Shown here piece by piece: positions 1 to 8,032 of a stretch of DNA of 64,000 nt (within the stretch, counting starts at the first letter, position 1; each line of letters starts with the position of its first letter). A program made the translations under genes and the position numbers. The notes under the pieces were generated by a model. That model was not told the origin of the DNA and made no database searches. It saw only the letters and a list, made by a program, of their open reading frames with translations. Source of the stretch: Oleidesulfovibrio alaskensis DSM 16109 (lineage in GTDB: Bacteria > Desulfobacterota > Desulfovibrionia > Desulfovibrionales > Desulfovibrionaceae); the NCBI RefSeq assembly GCF_000482745.1, contig NZ_AXWQ01000004.1:186001-250000 (forward strand), in the 5' to 3' direction.

Positions 1-196
1 AGTCTTTCCTGAACTGCTGCAGGAAAACGCCGACGGCACGGTACTGGCGCGCCACGCGCTGGCATGGCTGGAACACCCGGAACAGATGTCCGCCGTACGC
101 GCGCAGCTTGCCACATTGCGCACCATGCTGGGAGCCCCCGGAGCCCCTGCCCGCGCTGCCGGTATTATTCTGAAAGCACTGGGCACCGCCGCCTGA
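1..196 (+). CDS. lpxB: Lipid-A-disaccharide synthase, C-terminal fragment
   Basis: The window opens inside this reading frame (first full codon at base 2), which ends with TGA at 194-196. Only the last 64 residues are present. The fragment begins VFPELLQENA and ends with a segment containing LGAPGAPARAA, which resembles the C-terminal end of LpxB, where a PELLQ motif is followed by an LG.PGA..RAA helix. LpxB joins UDP-2,3-diacylglucosamine and lipid X to form the lipid A disaccharide at the inner face of the inner membrane. The catalytic parts lie outside the window, so the call rests on the tail alone. It converges with galE. Confidence 0.65.
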   Translation, partial: VFPELLQENADGTVLARHALAWLEHPEQMSAVRAQLATLRTMLGAPGAPARAAGIILKALGTAA

Positions 197-340
197 AATT
201 CTCGCCGCGCGGCATAACACCGCACGGCTGCGGCCAAAGCCCGTGCAGACGCGCCTGCGGTGTACCGCCTTTTCTGTCCTGCGGCACACAGCATGGCACC
301 TTACTGTACGCGTCTGAACTGCCCTGCTTTCCGTTACAAC

Positions 341-375
341 AAAAACGCCCTGCGGTCATACGATCGCAGGGCGTT
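341..375 (-). terminator. Rho-independent terminator of galE
   Basis: A perfect 11-bp stem (344-354 with 365-375, AACGCCCTGCG) encloses a 10-base loop. Read on the minus strand it is followed by TTTTT. It lies just past the galE stop and between the convergent lpxB and galE genes. Confidence 0.85.
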
Positions 376-398
376 ACGTCATTGCGCTTAAGCCAGAA

Positions 399-1382
399 TC
401 AATAACGCTGGTCGCTGTGCCAGCGCCATGCGGTTTCAATGATCCGGTCTATATCCGTATAAACAGGAGTCCATCCCAGCGCGGTACGGGCACGTGCAGC
501 ATCGGCCACCAGCATGGGAGGATCGCCAGCCCTGCGTCCTTCCACGGTAAAGGGAATATCAACACCTGTCACACGGCAGGCGGCGTCCAGAATTTCGCGC
601 ACGGAAAAACCGTTGCCGTTACCCAGATTGAACACTGCGGCACCGGCATGAAGGGTCATATACTCCAGCGCCGCCAGATGCGCGCTGCACAGGTCCGTCA
701 CATGGATGTAGTCGCGTACGCACGTCCCGTCCGGCGTCGTATAATCATCGCCGAATATCTTCAGGCCGTCGTTTCTGCCCAATGCCGCCAGCAGTACGTT
801 GGGCAGCAGATGGGTTTCGGGCGAATGCGCCTCACCTATGCCGCCGTCCTCGTCAGCTCCCGCCGCATTGAAGTACCGCAGAGAGACAGAACGCAGGCCA
901 TACGCGGTCGCATGGTCGACAAGCATGGTTTCCACCATGAGCTTGGACCGCCCGTAGGGGTTTACCGGCAAGCATGGATGATCTTCTGCAATGACAGGTG
1001 CCTGCGGATCGCCGTACACGGCCGCCGTACTGGAAAACACCAGCCGCCCAACGCCGCTTTCGCGCATGGCTTCCAGCAGATTGCAGGTGCCCGTCACATT
1101 ATTGGTATAATACAGGGCGGGATGAACAACCGATTCGCCCACCAGACTTTTGGCAGAAAAATGCATAACCGCATCAAAGCAGTATTCACCGAACACGCGC
1201 CGCAGGGCCTGCATATCCAAAAGGTCGCCGCGCACAAATTCCGCCTGCCCGATGGATTCAAGATGTCCTGTGGAAAGATTGTCAAAAACAACAGGCAGGT
1301 GTCCGGCACGCATAAGCGCCCTGACCATATGTGAACCGATATACCCGGCCCCGCCGCATACAAGCACCTTCTGAGGCTGCAT
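399..1382 (-). CDS. galE: UDP-glucose 4-epimerase
   Basis: This cytosolic enzyme interconverts UDP-glucose and UDP-galactose, supplying galactose for lipopolysaccharide and other polysaccharides. The 327-residue product is a short-chain dehydrogenase/reductase: the NAD-binding GGAGYIGS lies at residues 10-17, the catalytic YGRSK (Tyr143, Lys147) follows, and FSST at 116-119 supplies the active-site Ser/Thr. The frame is open for seven more codons upstream to an ATG at 1403, but only the ATG at 1382 has a ribosome binding site (GGGAGA, 9 bases away), so the shorter start is chosen. It stands alone on its strand, and the convergent lpxB neighbour fits an envelope role. Confidence 0.93.
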   Translation of the reverse strand: MQPQKVLVCGGAGYIGSHMVRALMRAGHLPVVFDNLSTGHLESIGQAEFVRGDLLDMQALRRVFGEYCFDAVMHFSAKSLVGESVVHPALYYTNNVTGTCNLLEAMRESGVGRLVFSSTAAVYGDPQAPVIAEDHPCLPVNPYGRSKLMVETMLVDHATAYGLRSVSLRYFNAAGADEDGGIGEAHSPETHLLPNVLLAALGRNDGLKIFGDDYTTPDGTCVRDYIHVTDLCSAHLAALEYMTLHAGAAVFNLGNGNGFSVREILDAACRVTGVDIPFTVEGRRAGDPPMLVADAARARTALGWTPVYTDIDRIIETAWRWHSDQRY

Positions 1383-1617
1383 AGCTTCGTGTCTCCCTGT
1401 CATTAGTATCTGTCAATAAAATCGCCGCGTGATGTAATGCCCCTGCAGACAGTACGTATCCCCGCTTCCGCCATCACCTGCCGATATCAGACGCGAACCG
1501 CATGCATTGCTTCGGCGGCTTCTATTCCGTATGCTTGCATTTCTGCAAATTCGGAATCCGGAAGATGAAAACTAACCCGTTAAGCAAGGTCTTTCAACCA
1601 CACAGCCATCCGGTACC

Positions 1618-2697
1618 ATGAGAAAAAAGAATCTGATGCATTTTTGTCTGTGGCTGCTGGCAGCCGTCATGGCGGTGTATCCGCCTGTATGCCGCGCGGC
1701 CGGTGCCGACCTGAAGGCAATGGCCGATGCCGTCATAGATACCGGCGTGAAATACGATAATATCCCCGCCCTGATGAATCCGGAATATGTGACCGTTCCC
1801 AATGCGTCACTCAGTCTGGAACGCGGAGAACCTGTATTCGTCATACACCTGCCGCAGGGCGTACGCATCTACCCGCAATACATCATGGTCTGGCACGAAG
1901 CCGTCAACGAGACCACACCCGACGGTGCACCCGTGCTCATCACATACAGCCCTCTTACCGGAGCGGTGGCGGGCTACAGCGCACGTGCAGGCCGCTTTGA
2001 TACATCTTTCGGCGTTACCGGCAAGCTGCTGAACGCCAACACGGTGCTTTATGACAGAGCCACCGGCAGCCTGTGGCCGCAGATAACAGGCACCGCCATC
2101 GAAGGTCCGCTGGAAGGCACCACGCTGGAGCGCCTGCCCGTGTTGTGGACAACGTGGGAAAAAGCGGCCGGACGCTGGCCCGGGGCACTGGTTCTTTCGC
2201 GGGCAACAGGCTACAGACGCTCGTACGGCAAAGACCCCTACGGTTCGTATCGCTCCGGCAACAGCTATTACCAGAACAATACGGTAACCTTTCCTGTCAT
2301 GCATGCCGATGCCCGGTTCAATGCCAAAGAACCCATGCTGGGGCTGACCCGCGACAACCTGCAGACAGCGGTGCACAAATCGCAGGTAAAGGCGCAGGGA
2401 GTCATCAACTTCACCATGGGAACCGAACCGCTGGCGGCGGTATACGACAGGCAGCTGGACGCGGTACGGATTTTTTCCCGCGTGGTGAACGGCAAGACGG
2501 TCTCGTTGTTCATGCGCGACCGCACCATGGCAGATTCTGAAACCAATTCCGAATGGACACCGGAAGGAACCTGCGAGTTCGGCGTACTGCGGGGCTATCA
2601 GCTTACACGGGTGCCTGCAGTGGAAGTAATGTGGTTCGCCTGGGCGGCATATTATCCGGAAACAACGGTCATTCCGCCGGCCGAAAACAGCTGGTAG
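1618..2697 (+). CDS. Exported DUF3179 family protein
   Basis: This 359-residue protein has an N-terminal signal peptide: a short basic start (MRKKN), then a hydrophobic stretch to about residue 27 ending in CRAAGA. The mature part resembles the DUF3179 family, with ITYSPLTGAVAGYSA and a later FGVTGKLLNANTVLYDRATGS, both typical of that domain. The function of the family is not known to me; it is probably periplasmic or surface-exposed. No clear Shine-Dalgarno sequence precedes the ATG, and an internal ATG at 1636 would still leave a signal peptide. It converges with the FAD reductase gene (44 bases between stops). Confidence 0.8.
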   Translation: MRKKNLMHFCLWLLAAVMAVYPPVCRAAGADLKAMADAVIDTGVKYDNIPALMNPEYVTVPNASLSLERGEPVFVIHLPQGVRIYPQYIMVWHEAVNETTPDGAPVLITYSPLTGAVAGYSARAGRFDTSFGVTGKLLNANTVLYDRATGSLWPQITGTAIEGPLEGTTLERLPVLWTTWEKAAGRWPGALVLSRATGYRRSYGKDPYGSYRSGNSYYQNNTVTFPVMHADARFNAKEPMLGLTRDNLQTAVHKSQVKAQGVINFTMGTEPLAAVYDRQLDAVRIFSRVVNGKTVSLFMRDRTMADSETNSEWTPEGTCEFGVLRGYQLTRVPAVEVMWFAWAAYYPETTVIPPAENSW

Positions 2698-2741
2698 CTG
2701 CGGTACCGCCCTACTGCTGCAGCGGCCGTGAAATACGTGCG

Positions 2742-3911
2742 TCAGCGGTCCGGTACCGAGTGAAGCCTGCTGACCAGCAGGCGGTGTGCGCACCGCAGAA
2801 ACAGCCTGACTGCGGCCCTGTCCGGCCCGTCAGGGGAGCGGTACAAAAAGCGGTGCAGTACGGCAGCCTGGCCCAGAGTCCGGAATAGGTTTCTTTTCAG
2901 CAACTGCATATAAAACGTGCCGGCACCATGTTCCTCATGCAACACGCTGCCTGCGGCACGCACCGGCAGTGCCTGCATGACCGCCTGCGCCGCAAGACTG
3001 CCCGACAGCATGGCGTAGTAAATCCCCTCTCCGAAAACGGCATCGGCAAAGCCTGCGGCATCACCCGCCAGCAGAACCCTGCCTGAAAAAGGGCGCCGCA
3101 GATGCCCGCCGAACGGCAGCGTATATCCGCGCGGCTGCGGTATATGCCCCGCCTGCACGCCGCAGCCGCACAGCCATGTGCGCAAAACACGTGCCGGATG
3201 TTCACCACGGCACAGCAGCCCACCCACTCCGGCCACAATATTTCGCCTGTTGGGAAACAACCAGCCGTAGCCTCTTTGCAGCAGCCCCAGATGCACGGAG
3301 GGAAGCTGCACTTCTTGCGGCATATGCCGGCGGGGCACGGCGACCTCCACAGCCACAGCCTGACGGACAGAATGCCGCAACCCGCCGCAGACAGCTTTGC
3401 GCACGGTACTGTGCACGCCGTCGGCAGCTATGATAAATTCGGCGCAAACACTGCTGCCGTCGTGGCAATGCACTTTTCCCGTGCGGCAGTCCGCATGCAC
3501 GACTTTTGTACCCTCGCGCACAACAGCCCCCGCAGCGGCAGCACTCTTCAACAGACGGGAGTCAAAACGGTCGCGGCGCACAAAATAAAACGGACTTCCG
3601 TTGCTTCCTGCAACAATCCTTCTGCCGCCCGCATAAATATGGTAGGAGTTTTCACAGCCTTCAAGCGCGCCCGCGCGTGCAAGACATGATGCGTCCATGC
3701 CGAAACAGTCGCGCAGAAACGCCGTGCTTTTGCCGGTCAGCAGCCCGCCGCACAGTTTGAAGCGCGGAAATTTTCCGGCATCGATAACCATGACGGTGTA
3801 ACCGTTACGGGCCAGAGTAAAAGCAGCAGAGGCCCCGCACGGCCCGCCGCCCACTACGACGGCATCGTACCTGAAAAGACCATTGCCAGACACACAAGGC
3901 TCCCGTAACAT
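2742..3911 (-). CDS. FAD-dependent oxidoreductase, geranylgeranyl reductase-like
   Basis: This 389-residue flavoprotein has an N-terminal Rossmann motif (VVVGGGPCGASAA, glycines at 21-26) and a second FAD-binding motif near residue 270 (VLLAGDAAGFADAVFGEGI). This pairing is typical of the geranylgeranyl reductase family, which reduces prenyl chains of lipids or quinones. Between them lies the CGG motif seen in this family (FKLCGGLLTG). The actual substrate cannot be told from sequence. The frame also opens with TTG at 3914; ATG at 3911 is taken. No good ribosome binding site is visible. It is divergent from the HAD gene, whose start is 51 bases away. Confidence 0.75.
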   Translation of the reverse strand: MLREPCVSGNGLFRYDAVVVGGGPCGASAAFTLARNGYTVMVIDAGKFPRFKLCGGLLTGKSTAFLRDCFGMDASCLARAGALEGCENSYHIYAGGRRIVAGSNGSPFYFVRRDRFDSRLLKSAAAAGAVVREGTKVVHADCRTGKVHCHDGSSVCAEFIIAADGVHSTVRKAVCGGLRHSVRQAVAVEVAVPRRHMPQEVQLPSVHLGLLQRGYGWLFPNRRNIVAGVGGLLCRGEHPARVLRTWLCGCGVQAGHIPQPRGYTLPFGGHLRRPFSGRVLLAGDAAGFADAVFGEGIYYAMLSGSLAAQAVMQALPVRAAGSVLHEEHGAGTFYMQLLKRNLFRTLGQAAVLHRFLYRSPDGPDRAAVRLFLRCAHRLLVSRLHSVPDR

Positions 3912-3962
3912 CAATGCGCCGGAGCATAAAGCACGAGCAGTTTCAAGAGGATAGGAAAGACT

Positions 3963-4667
3963 ATGTTATCACGGCACGCTTTGCAAGCGATCGCGTTCGA
4001 TTTTGACGGAACGCTTGCAGACTCAAGAATAGACTTCACCGAGATGAGGGCCGCACTGCACGCAACGGTCAGCCGCTTCATACAGCCGCCTTCTGACAGC
4101 GGTATGTATATACTGGAATGGCTGGAAACTGCAGAAAACGAACTGGCAGAAATATCAGCACCACAGGCGGCCCTGCTCAAGCAGGCCACGCTGAAAACCA
4201 TAGAAGAAATAGAAGTGGCTGCCGCACGCAGAGGGCAGATGTTTTCCGGAGCTGTGCATATGCTGCAACAGCTGAAATCCGCAGGCATTTCCACATATAT
4301 CGTCACCCGAAACTGCCGCGCCGGAGTGCTGGCCATGCTGCCGGAAGCATACTCGCTGTGCACGGGTGTTTTCACCCGTGACGACGTGACCGCAGTCAAA
4401 CCGGACCCCCGCCATCTGACGCAGGCTCTTGCGGTCTGCGGCTGTCCGGCGCACAATGCTCTTATGGTGGGTGATCACCCCATGGATATTCTGATGGGAA
4501 AACAGGCCGGAGCCGTCACAGCCGGAGTGACCACCGGCGAAGGAAATCATGAAACCCTGCAGCAGGCCGGTGCGGACTACATAGCGGACAGTCTGCAAGA
4601 ACTTATGCAAAGCATCGGGCCTGCCCTTGCCGCGGCAAAACAGCAGCCCCGGAAAGACCGCCCCTGA
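3963..4667 (+). CDS. HAD-family hydrolase (phosphatase)
   Basis: This 234-residue cytosolic hydrolase shows all four HAD motifs: DFDGT with nucleophile Asp13 and Asp15, Thr115 in YIVT, Lys146 in VKPDPR, and GDHPMD with Asp171/Asp175. The helical insert between residues 20 and 90 is a type-C1 cap, as in phosphoglycolate phosphatase and beta-phosphoglucomutase relatives. Phosphoglycolate phosphatase is the nearest guess, but the substrate is not decidable here. AGGA sits 7 bases before the ATG. Its stop is only 3 bases from the stop of the convergent methyltransferase gene, leaving no room for a terminator. Confidence 0.85.
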   Translation: MLSRHALQAIAFDFDGTLADSRIDFTEMRAALHATVSRFIQPPSDSGMYILEWLETAENELAEISAPQAALLKQATLKTIEEIEVAAARRGQMFSGAVHMLQQLKSAGISTYIVTRNCRAGVLAMLPEAYSLCTGVFTRDDVTAVKPDPRHLTQALAVCGCPAHNALMVGDHPMDILMGKQAGAVTAGVTTGEGNHETLQQAGADYIADSLQELMQSIGPALAAAKQQPRKDRP

Positions 4668-4670
4668 GTG

Positions 4671-5360
4671 CTACGCGGAATATACCGTCACCGCCGCACC
4701 GCCGTAAAAAAGGCGATGGCGTTCCAGCTCCCTCAGGCCCTGCCGGTGGGCCAGCCCCTGCATGCCTCCGGCCTGCATGAAGCTGCGGAAGAAACGGTAA
4801 TGCATGCGCCCTGCCATACGTTCCGGCAAATGCATAAGCAGCGCACCGGGAACTTCCAGCACACGCTCCGGCATAGTATATTCGGCAACAATCAGCTGCC
4901 GCGCAACCCGCACACTTTCGGCCAGCACCGCCGCAGCCTCTGCCGGCGGCTTTTCGTGCAGGGCAAAGGCAATGACTGCTGCGTCAAACGTATTGTCAGC
5001 AAACGGCTGAAGGATACCGTCGGCCCGCAGCAGCGTTACCGCGGCTCCGCGGTCTTCACCTTTGCCCGCAGCTCCGCGGCAGGGGCCGTTCCTGATACCG
5101 GCTTTGCATAACGCCCTCATGCCCTGTTCCAGCATGGCACCGGAAATATCAACACCGGTGTAGTCATGCACACCATGCGGCAGAAAAACAGCCTGCCGCG
5201 CCGTGCCGCAGCACACATCCAGCACACGGCGGCATGACAGCCGCTCCAGCACACAGGCTATCCGGCGGCGCACCGGATCAAGCACAGGGTTCAGCACCCT
5301 GTCATAATGCCGCGCCATACGGGCATAAGGATCGTCTGCGCCGCCCATAGCCGTCAGCAC
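4671..5360 (-). CDS. Class I SAM-dependent methyltransferase
   Basis: This is a 229-residue UbiE/COQ5-like methyltransferase. Motif I, the SAM-binding loop, is VLDVCCGTARQ at residues 46-56; the motif II acidic residue lies in YTGVDIS, and FDAAVIAFALHE matches motif IV. The sequence before motif I (YARMARHYDRVLNPVLDPVRRRI) is typical of the UbiE group. The acceptor could be a quinone precursor or another small molecule; nothing here decides. Its start overlaps the end of the aminotransferase gene by 7 bases, so the two are translationally coupled. Confidence 0.8.
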   Translation of the reverse strand: MLTAMGGADDPYARMARHYDRVLNPVLDPVRRRIACVLERLSCRRVLDVCCGTARQAVFLPHGVHDYTGVDISGAMLEQGMRALCKAGIRNGPCRGAAGKGEDRGAAVTLLRADGILQPFADNTFDAAVIAFALHEKPPAEAAAVLAESVRVARQLIVAEYTMPERVLEVPGALLMHLPERMAGRMHYRFFRSFMQAGGMQGLAHRQGLRELERHRLFYGGAAVTVYSA

Positions 5361-6511
5361 GCGCAGCCGGTTCTGCTGCGTACAAACTGCTCCAGCCGGT
5401 TCATGGCCTCATGAATCTTTTCCAGAGAGCTGGCATAGGAAAAACGCAGGTACCCCTCGGCCCCTTCGCCGAAGTCAATGCCCGGCGTCACACCCACGTG
5501 TGCCTGCTCCAGTATTTCAAATGCCAGAGCATAGGAATCCGCTGAAAGAAAACGGGCATTGGCAAGCACATAGAATGCTCCTGTGGGCTCCACGGTGATG
5601 CCGAACCCCATCTCGCGCAGACGGCGGATCATAAATTTGCGGCGCTCGTCGTAAATAATGCGCATACGGGCCACATCGGCATCACATTGTGTCAAAGCCG
5701 CAATACCCGCATGCTGCGAGACGGAGTTGGGAGAGATGAAAAAATTCTGGCACAGCTTGCGCAGCACCGGAACCCATGCATCCGGAGCAATAACATACCC
5801 CAGACGGAGTCCGGTCATGGCATACAGCTTTGAAAAACCGTTGAACACGAAAGCGTTATCTGTGAATTCAAGAATCGTGTGCTCTTTTTCACCATATTCC
5901 AGCCCGTGATAAATCTCATCGCTGATGACGGGAATTCCCAGAGAGGCAATGCGGCGCATCCTGTCTGCCGGCAACTGGTTACCTGTCGGATTGGAAGGGG
6001 AATTGATGAAAATGGCTCTGGTACGCCCGGTCAGTTTGGCCTTGATGGCATCCACACGGTACTGAAAGCCGTCTTCCTCATAAACGCGGACTTTTACCGG
6101 TACCCCGCCTGCAAAACTGATAAAGCTGGGGTAGCAGGCGTAATGAGGGTCGGAAATGATGACCTCGTCGCCCTGCTGCAATAAGGCACCGAACAGCATA
6201 AACATGGCAGGAGATGTGCCGCTGGTCACGGCAATGCGTTCTGGAGAAACATCAACACCATACCGGCGGCGATAGTCCTTTGCGATGGCCTGTCGCAACT
6301 CAAGCATGCCCATGCTGCCCGTGTAGTGGGTGTGTCCGCTCTCCACAGCCTGCACCAGCGCCTGCCTGACCGGTTCCGGCACATCAAAATCCGGCTCGCC
6401 CAGAGCAAGGTGGATAACATCGGCGCCCTGCCTTTCCAGCTCCTGAGCCCGCTCAAGCACATCCATTGCATAAAAAGGCTTTATACCCGCCGTTCTGCCG
6501 GTTTCCTTCAT
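5354..6511 (-). CDS. Class I/II PLP-dependent aminotransferase
   Basis: This 385-residue fold-type I aminotransferase resembles aspartate/aromatic aminotransferases. The PLP lysine is Lys238 in NGFSKLYAMTG, Asp198 in ISDEIYHG binds the pyridine nitrogen, Arg246 contacts the phosphate, and NSPSNPTGN is the usual cofactor-side loop. The substrate amino acid is not evident. The frame extends upstream to an ATG at 6550, but only the ATG at 6511 has a Shine-Dalgarno (CGGAGA, 6 bases away). The preceding HD gene ends 57 bases upstream and the methyltransferase overlaps downstream, suggesting one transcript. Confidence 0.88.
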   Translation of the reverse strand: MKETGRTAGIKPFYAMDVLERAQELERQGADVIHLALGEPDFDVPEPVRQALVQAVESGHTHYTGSMGMLELRQAIAKDYRRRYGVDVSPERIAVTSGTSPAMFMLFGALLQQGDEVIISDPHYACYPSFISFAGGVPVKVRVYEEDGFQYRVDAIKAKLTGRTRAIFINSPSNPTGNQLPADRMRRIASLGIPVISDEIYHGLEYGEKEHTILEFTDNAFVFNGFSKLYAMTGLRLGYVIAPDAWVPVLRKLCQNFFISPNSVSQHAGIAALTQCDADVARMRIIYDERRKFMIRRLREMGFGITVEPTGAFYVLANARFLSADSYALAFEILEQAHVGVTPGIDFGEGAEGYLRFSYASSLEKIHEAMNRLEQFVRSRTGCAC

Positions 6512-6568
6512 GCACTTTCTCCGTTCTGCGTCATGGCGGACATTCCGCACATGTGCTTCGTTTTTCCA

Positions 6569-7417
6569 TTATACGGCAACAGCCGCAAGCACTCCGGCCC
6601 TGATGTCGTCAAGCACCCCCGTCCCGTCTTCCGGCAGCTGGCGGACCAGAGCAGCCATCACTCCCTGCTCTTTCACCAGACGCAGCGCAGCCCTGTTGCG
6701 AAAACCGTAAACCCAGCTGCACAGCAGCAGAATGAAGTCGTTCAGGTAGCACATATCTTCATAGCCCACCTGTTCTCCGGCCTGCACGGCAGCGGCCACA
6801 GACCGGCTCCAGCAGGCCGGACAATCCTGCAGGTCAAGGGTGACCACGTCATTACGCGGCCCGTCCGGACGAAGATAACAGGCGATCACACCCATGATAT
6901 CTATTTTGTCGGCATCTCTGACCACATCTGTCACACTGCGCAGTTCCTCAGGTATGCCCCGGGGCAGAGATCTTCTGTTGTGCAGAACCACGGCTCCCAG
7001 CGCCAGCCGCCGTACACCAGTCTTTTCCGCCCCCAGAACGCCGAGAGAACGCAAGGTACGGCACCCCAGCAGGCCGTGGTTTGCCGAAGTTCTGTCATTG
7101 AACGTTCCCCAGCGCATATACTGCGGAAACCTTCCGGTATCGTGGTACAAAGCCGCCAGAAGAGCAGCGCGCTGCAGCTCTTCCCGCCGGTAAAAAGGAC
7201 TGTCTTTTTCAGCTGCCGCGACGCGTACCATGGCTGCTGCATTTTCCAGCACCCGCCATGTATGACCTGTTTTCAGGCGCAAAGGCTCGTCGTCACCGCT
7301 GCAGGCCTGAAGATGCCAGTCGGCATATTGTGCAAACCAGCGGCGGTGCGCGTCGATGTCGTTTCCGGCAGCGGCCTGCACGGCACCCGCATGTGCAAAG
7401 ACAGGACACCCGGCCAT
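6569..7417 (-). CDS. HD-domain phosphohydrolase
   Basis: This 282-residue protein carries the metal-binding residues of the HD superfamily: His52 (TGHTWRV), the His92-Asp93 doublet in LYHDTGRFPQY, His146 (VLHNRRSLP) and Asp168 (RDADKID). HD proteins hydrolyse nucleotides or phosphodiester bonds using divalent metals; the spacing resembles stand-alone cytosolic HD proteins rather than HD-GYP. The substrate is unknown. GGAAGG lies 9 bases before the ATG. It starts 2 bases after the small membrane protein stop, so the two are co-transcribed. Confidence 0.8.
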   Translation of the reverse strand: MAGCPVFAHAGAVQAAAGNDIDAHRRWFAQYADWHLQACSGDDEPLRLKTGHTWRVLENAAAMVRVAAAEKDSPFYRREELQRAALLAALYHDTGRFPQYMRWGTFNDRTSANHGLLGCRTLRSLGVLGAEKTGVRRLALGAVVLHNRRSLPRGIPEELRSVTDVVRDADKIDIMGVIACYLRPDGPRNDVVTLDLQDCPACWSRSVAAAVQAGEQVGYEDMCYLNDFILLLCSWVYGFRNRAALRLVKEQGVMAALVRQLPEDGTGVLDDIRAGVLAAVAV

Positions 7418-7419
7418 GT

Positions 7420-7773
7420 TCAGTCCCTTCCGCGATAAAAAAGGCCGTCCGGGCGTCTGCGTGTACCGGAACCGTCTTTCTGTGCTTTTTCCCGTTCTTT
7501 ACGGGCCTGCTCGTTCCACTCGTCCCACTTTTTTTCCCGCAGGATTCCGCCGGGACCAAACAGAAAACGCAGGTAGCCGATGATCAGCAGAAAAAAGACC
7601 GCGATCATGGCATATTGTCCCCATTTGGTATTCAAAAAAACAGCCAGCTGCATCTTCCAGCCGTCCGGTGCCTGCTGCGCCGCCTCCTGCGCGGCAAAAC
7701 TGCCGGCCGCAGAAAGACATACAGCAGCCAGAGAAACCGGTAAAACCTGCATCAGCCGCATAATGTTATTCAT
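7420..7773 (-). CDS. Small membrane protein of unknown function
   Basis: I do not recognise a family. The 117-residue product has an N-terminal hydrophobic segment that looks like a signal peptide ending in SFAAQ (about residue 28), a second transmembrane helix at about 53-71 (MIAVFFLLIIGYLRFLF), then a highly charged cytoplasmic tail rich in Lys, Arg and Glu. AAGGGG lies 7 bases before the ATG. It heads the minus-strand run and sits immediately before the HD hydrolase gene, so the two may work together at the membrane. Confidence 0.7.
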   Translation of the reverse strand: MNNIMRLMQVLPVSLAAVCLSAAGSFAAQEAAQQAPDGWKMQLAVFLNTKWGQYAMIAVFFLLIIGYLRFLFGPGGILREKKWDEWNEQARKEREKAQKDGSGTRRRPDGLFYRGRD

Positions 7774-7926
7774 ACTGCACCCCTTGCGCCATAGTGTTGC
7801 AGCCGCTTACGGCCGGTTGCGCGGTAGGCGTTCCGCCTTGGGCATGGATGTATGACGCCGCGCCGCCCGATGCAACCCGCCCACAAAGGGCCGCCGCGCC
7901 GCCAGAACGGCTTTGGCGGGCCACAA

Positions 7927-7956
7927 TTGCGACAACCCTCTGTTTCCATTTACATT
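7927..7956 (+). promoter_or_regulatory. Candidate sigma-70 promoter for dnaE
   Basis: TTGCGA (7927-7932) and TACATT (7951-7956) are separated by 18 bases in an A+T-rich stretch upstream of dnaE. The match is only fair. It would give a leader of about 70 bases. Confidence 0.35.
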
Positions 7957-8032
7957 TTAGGCAATTGAGTGCAAGTTTTTTTTCTGTTATCTTCATTGTT
8001 TAATCATCCGAAACACCCAACCCATCAGCAGC

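Noticed and set aside
64..405. A 113-codon plus-strand frame over the lpxB end
   Set aside because: It overlaps the lpxB tail in another frame and runs across the galE terminator.
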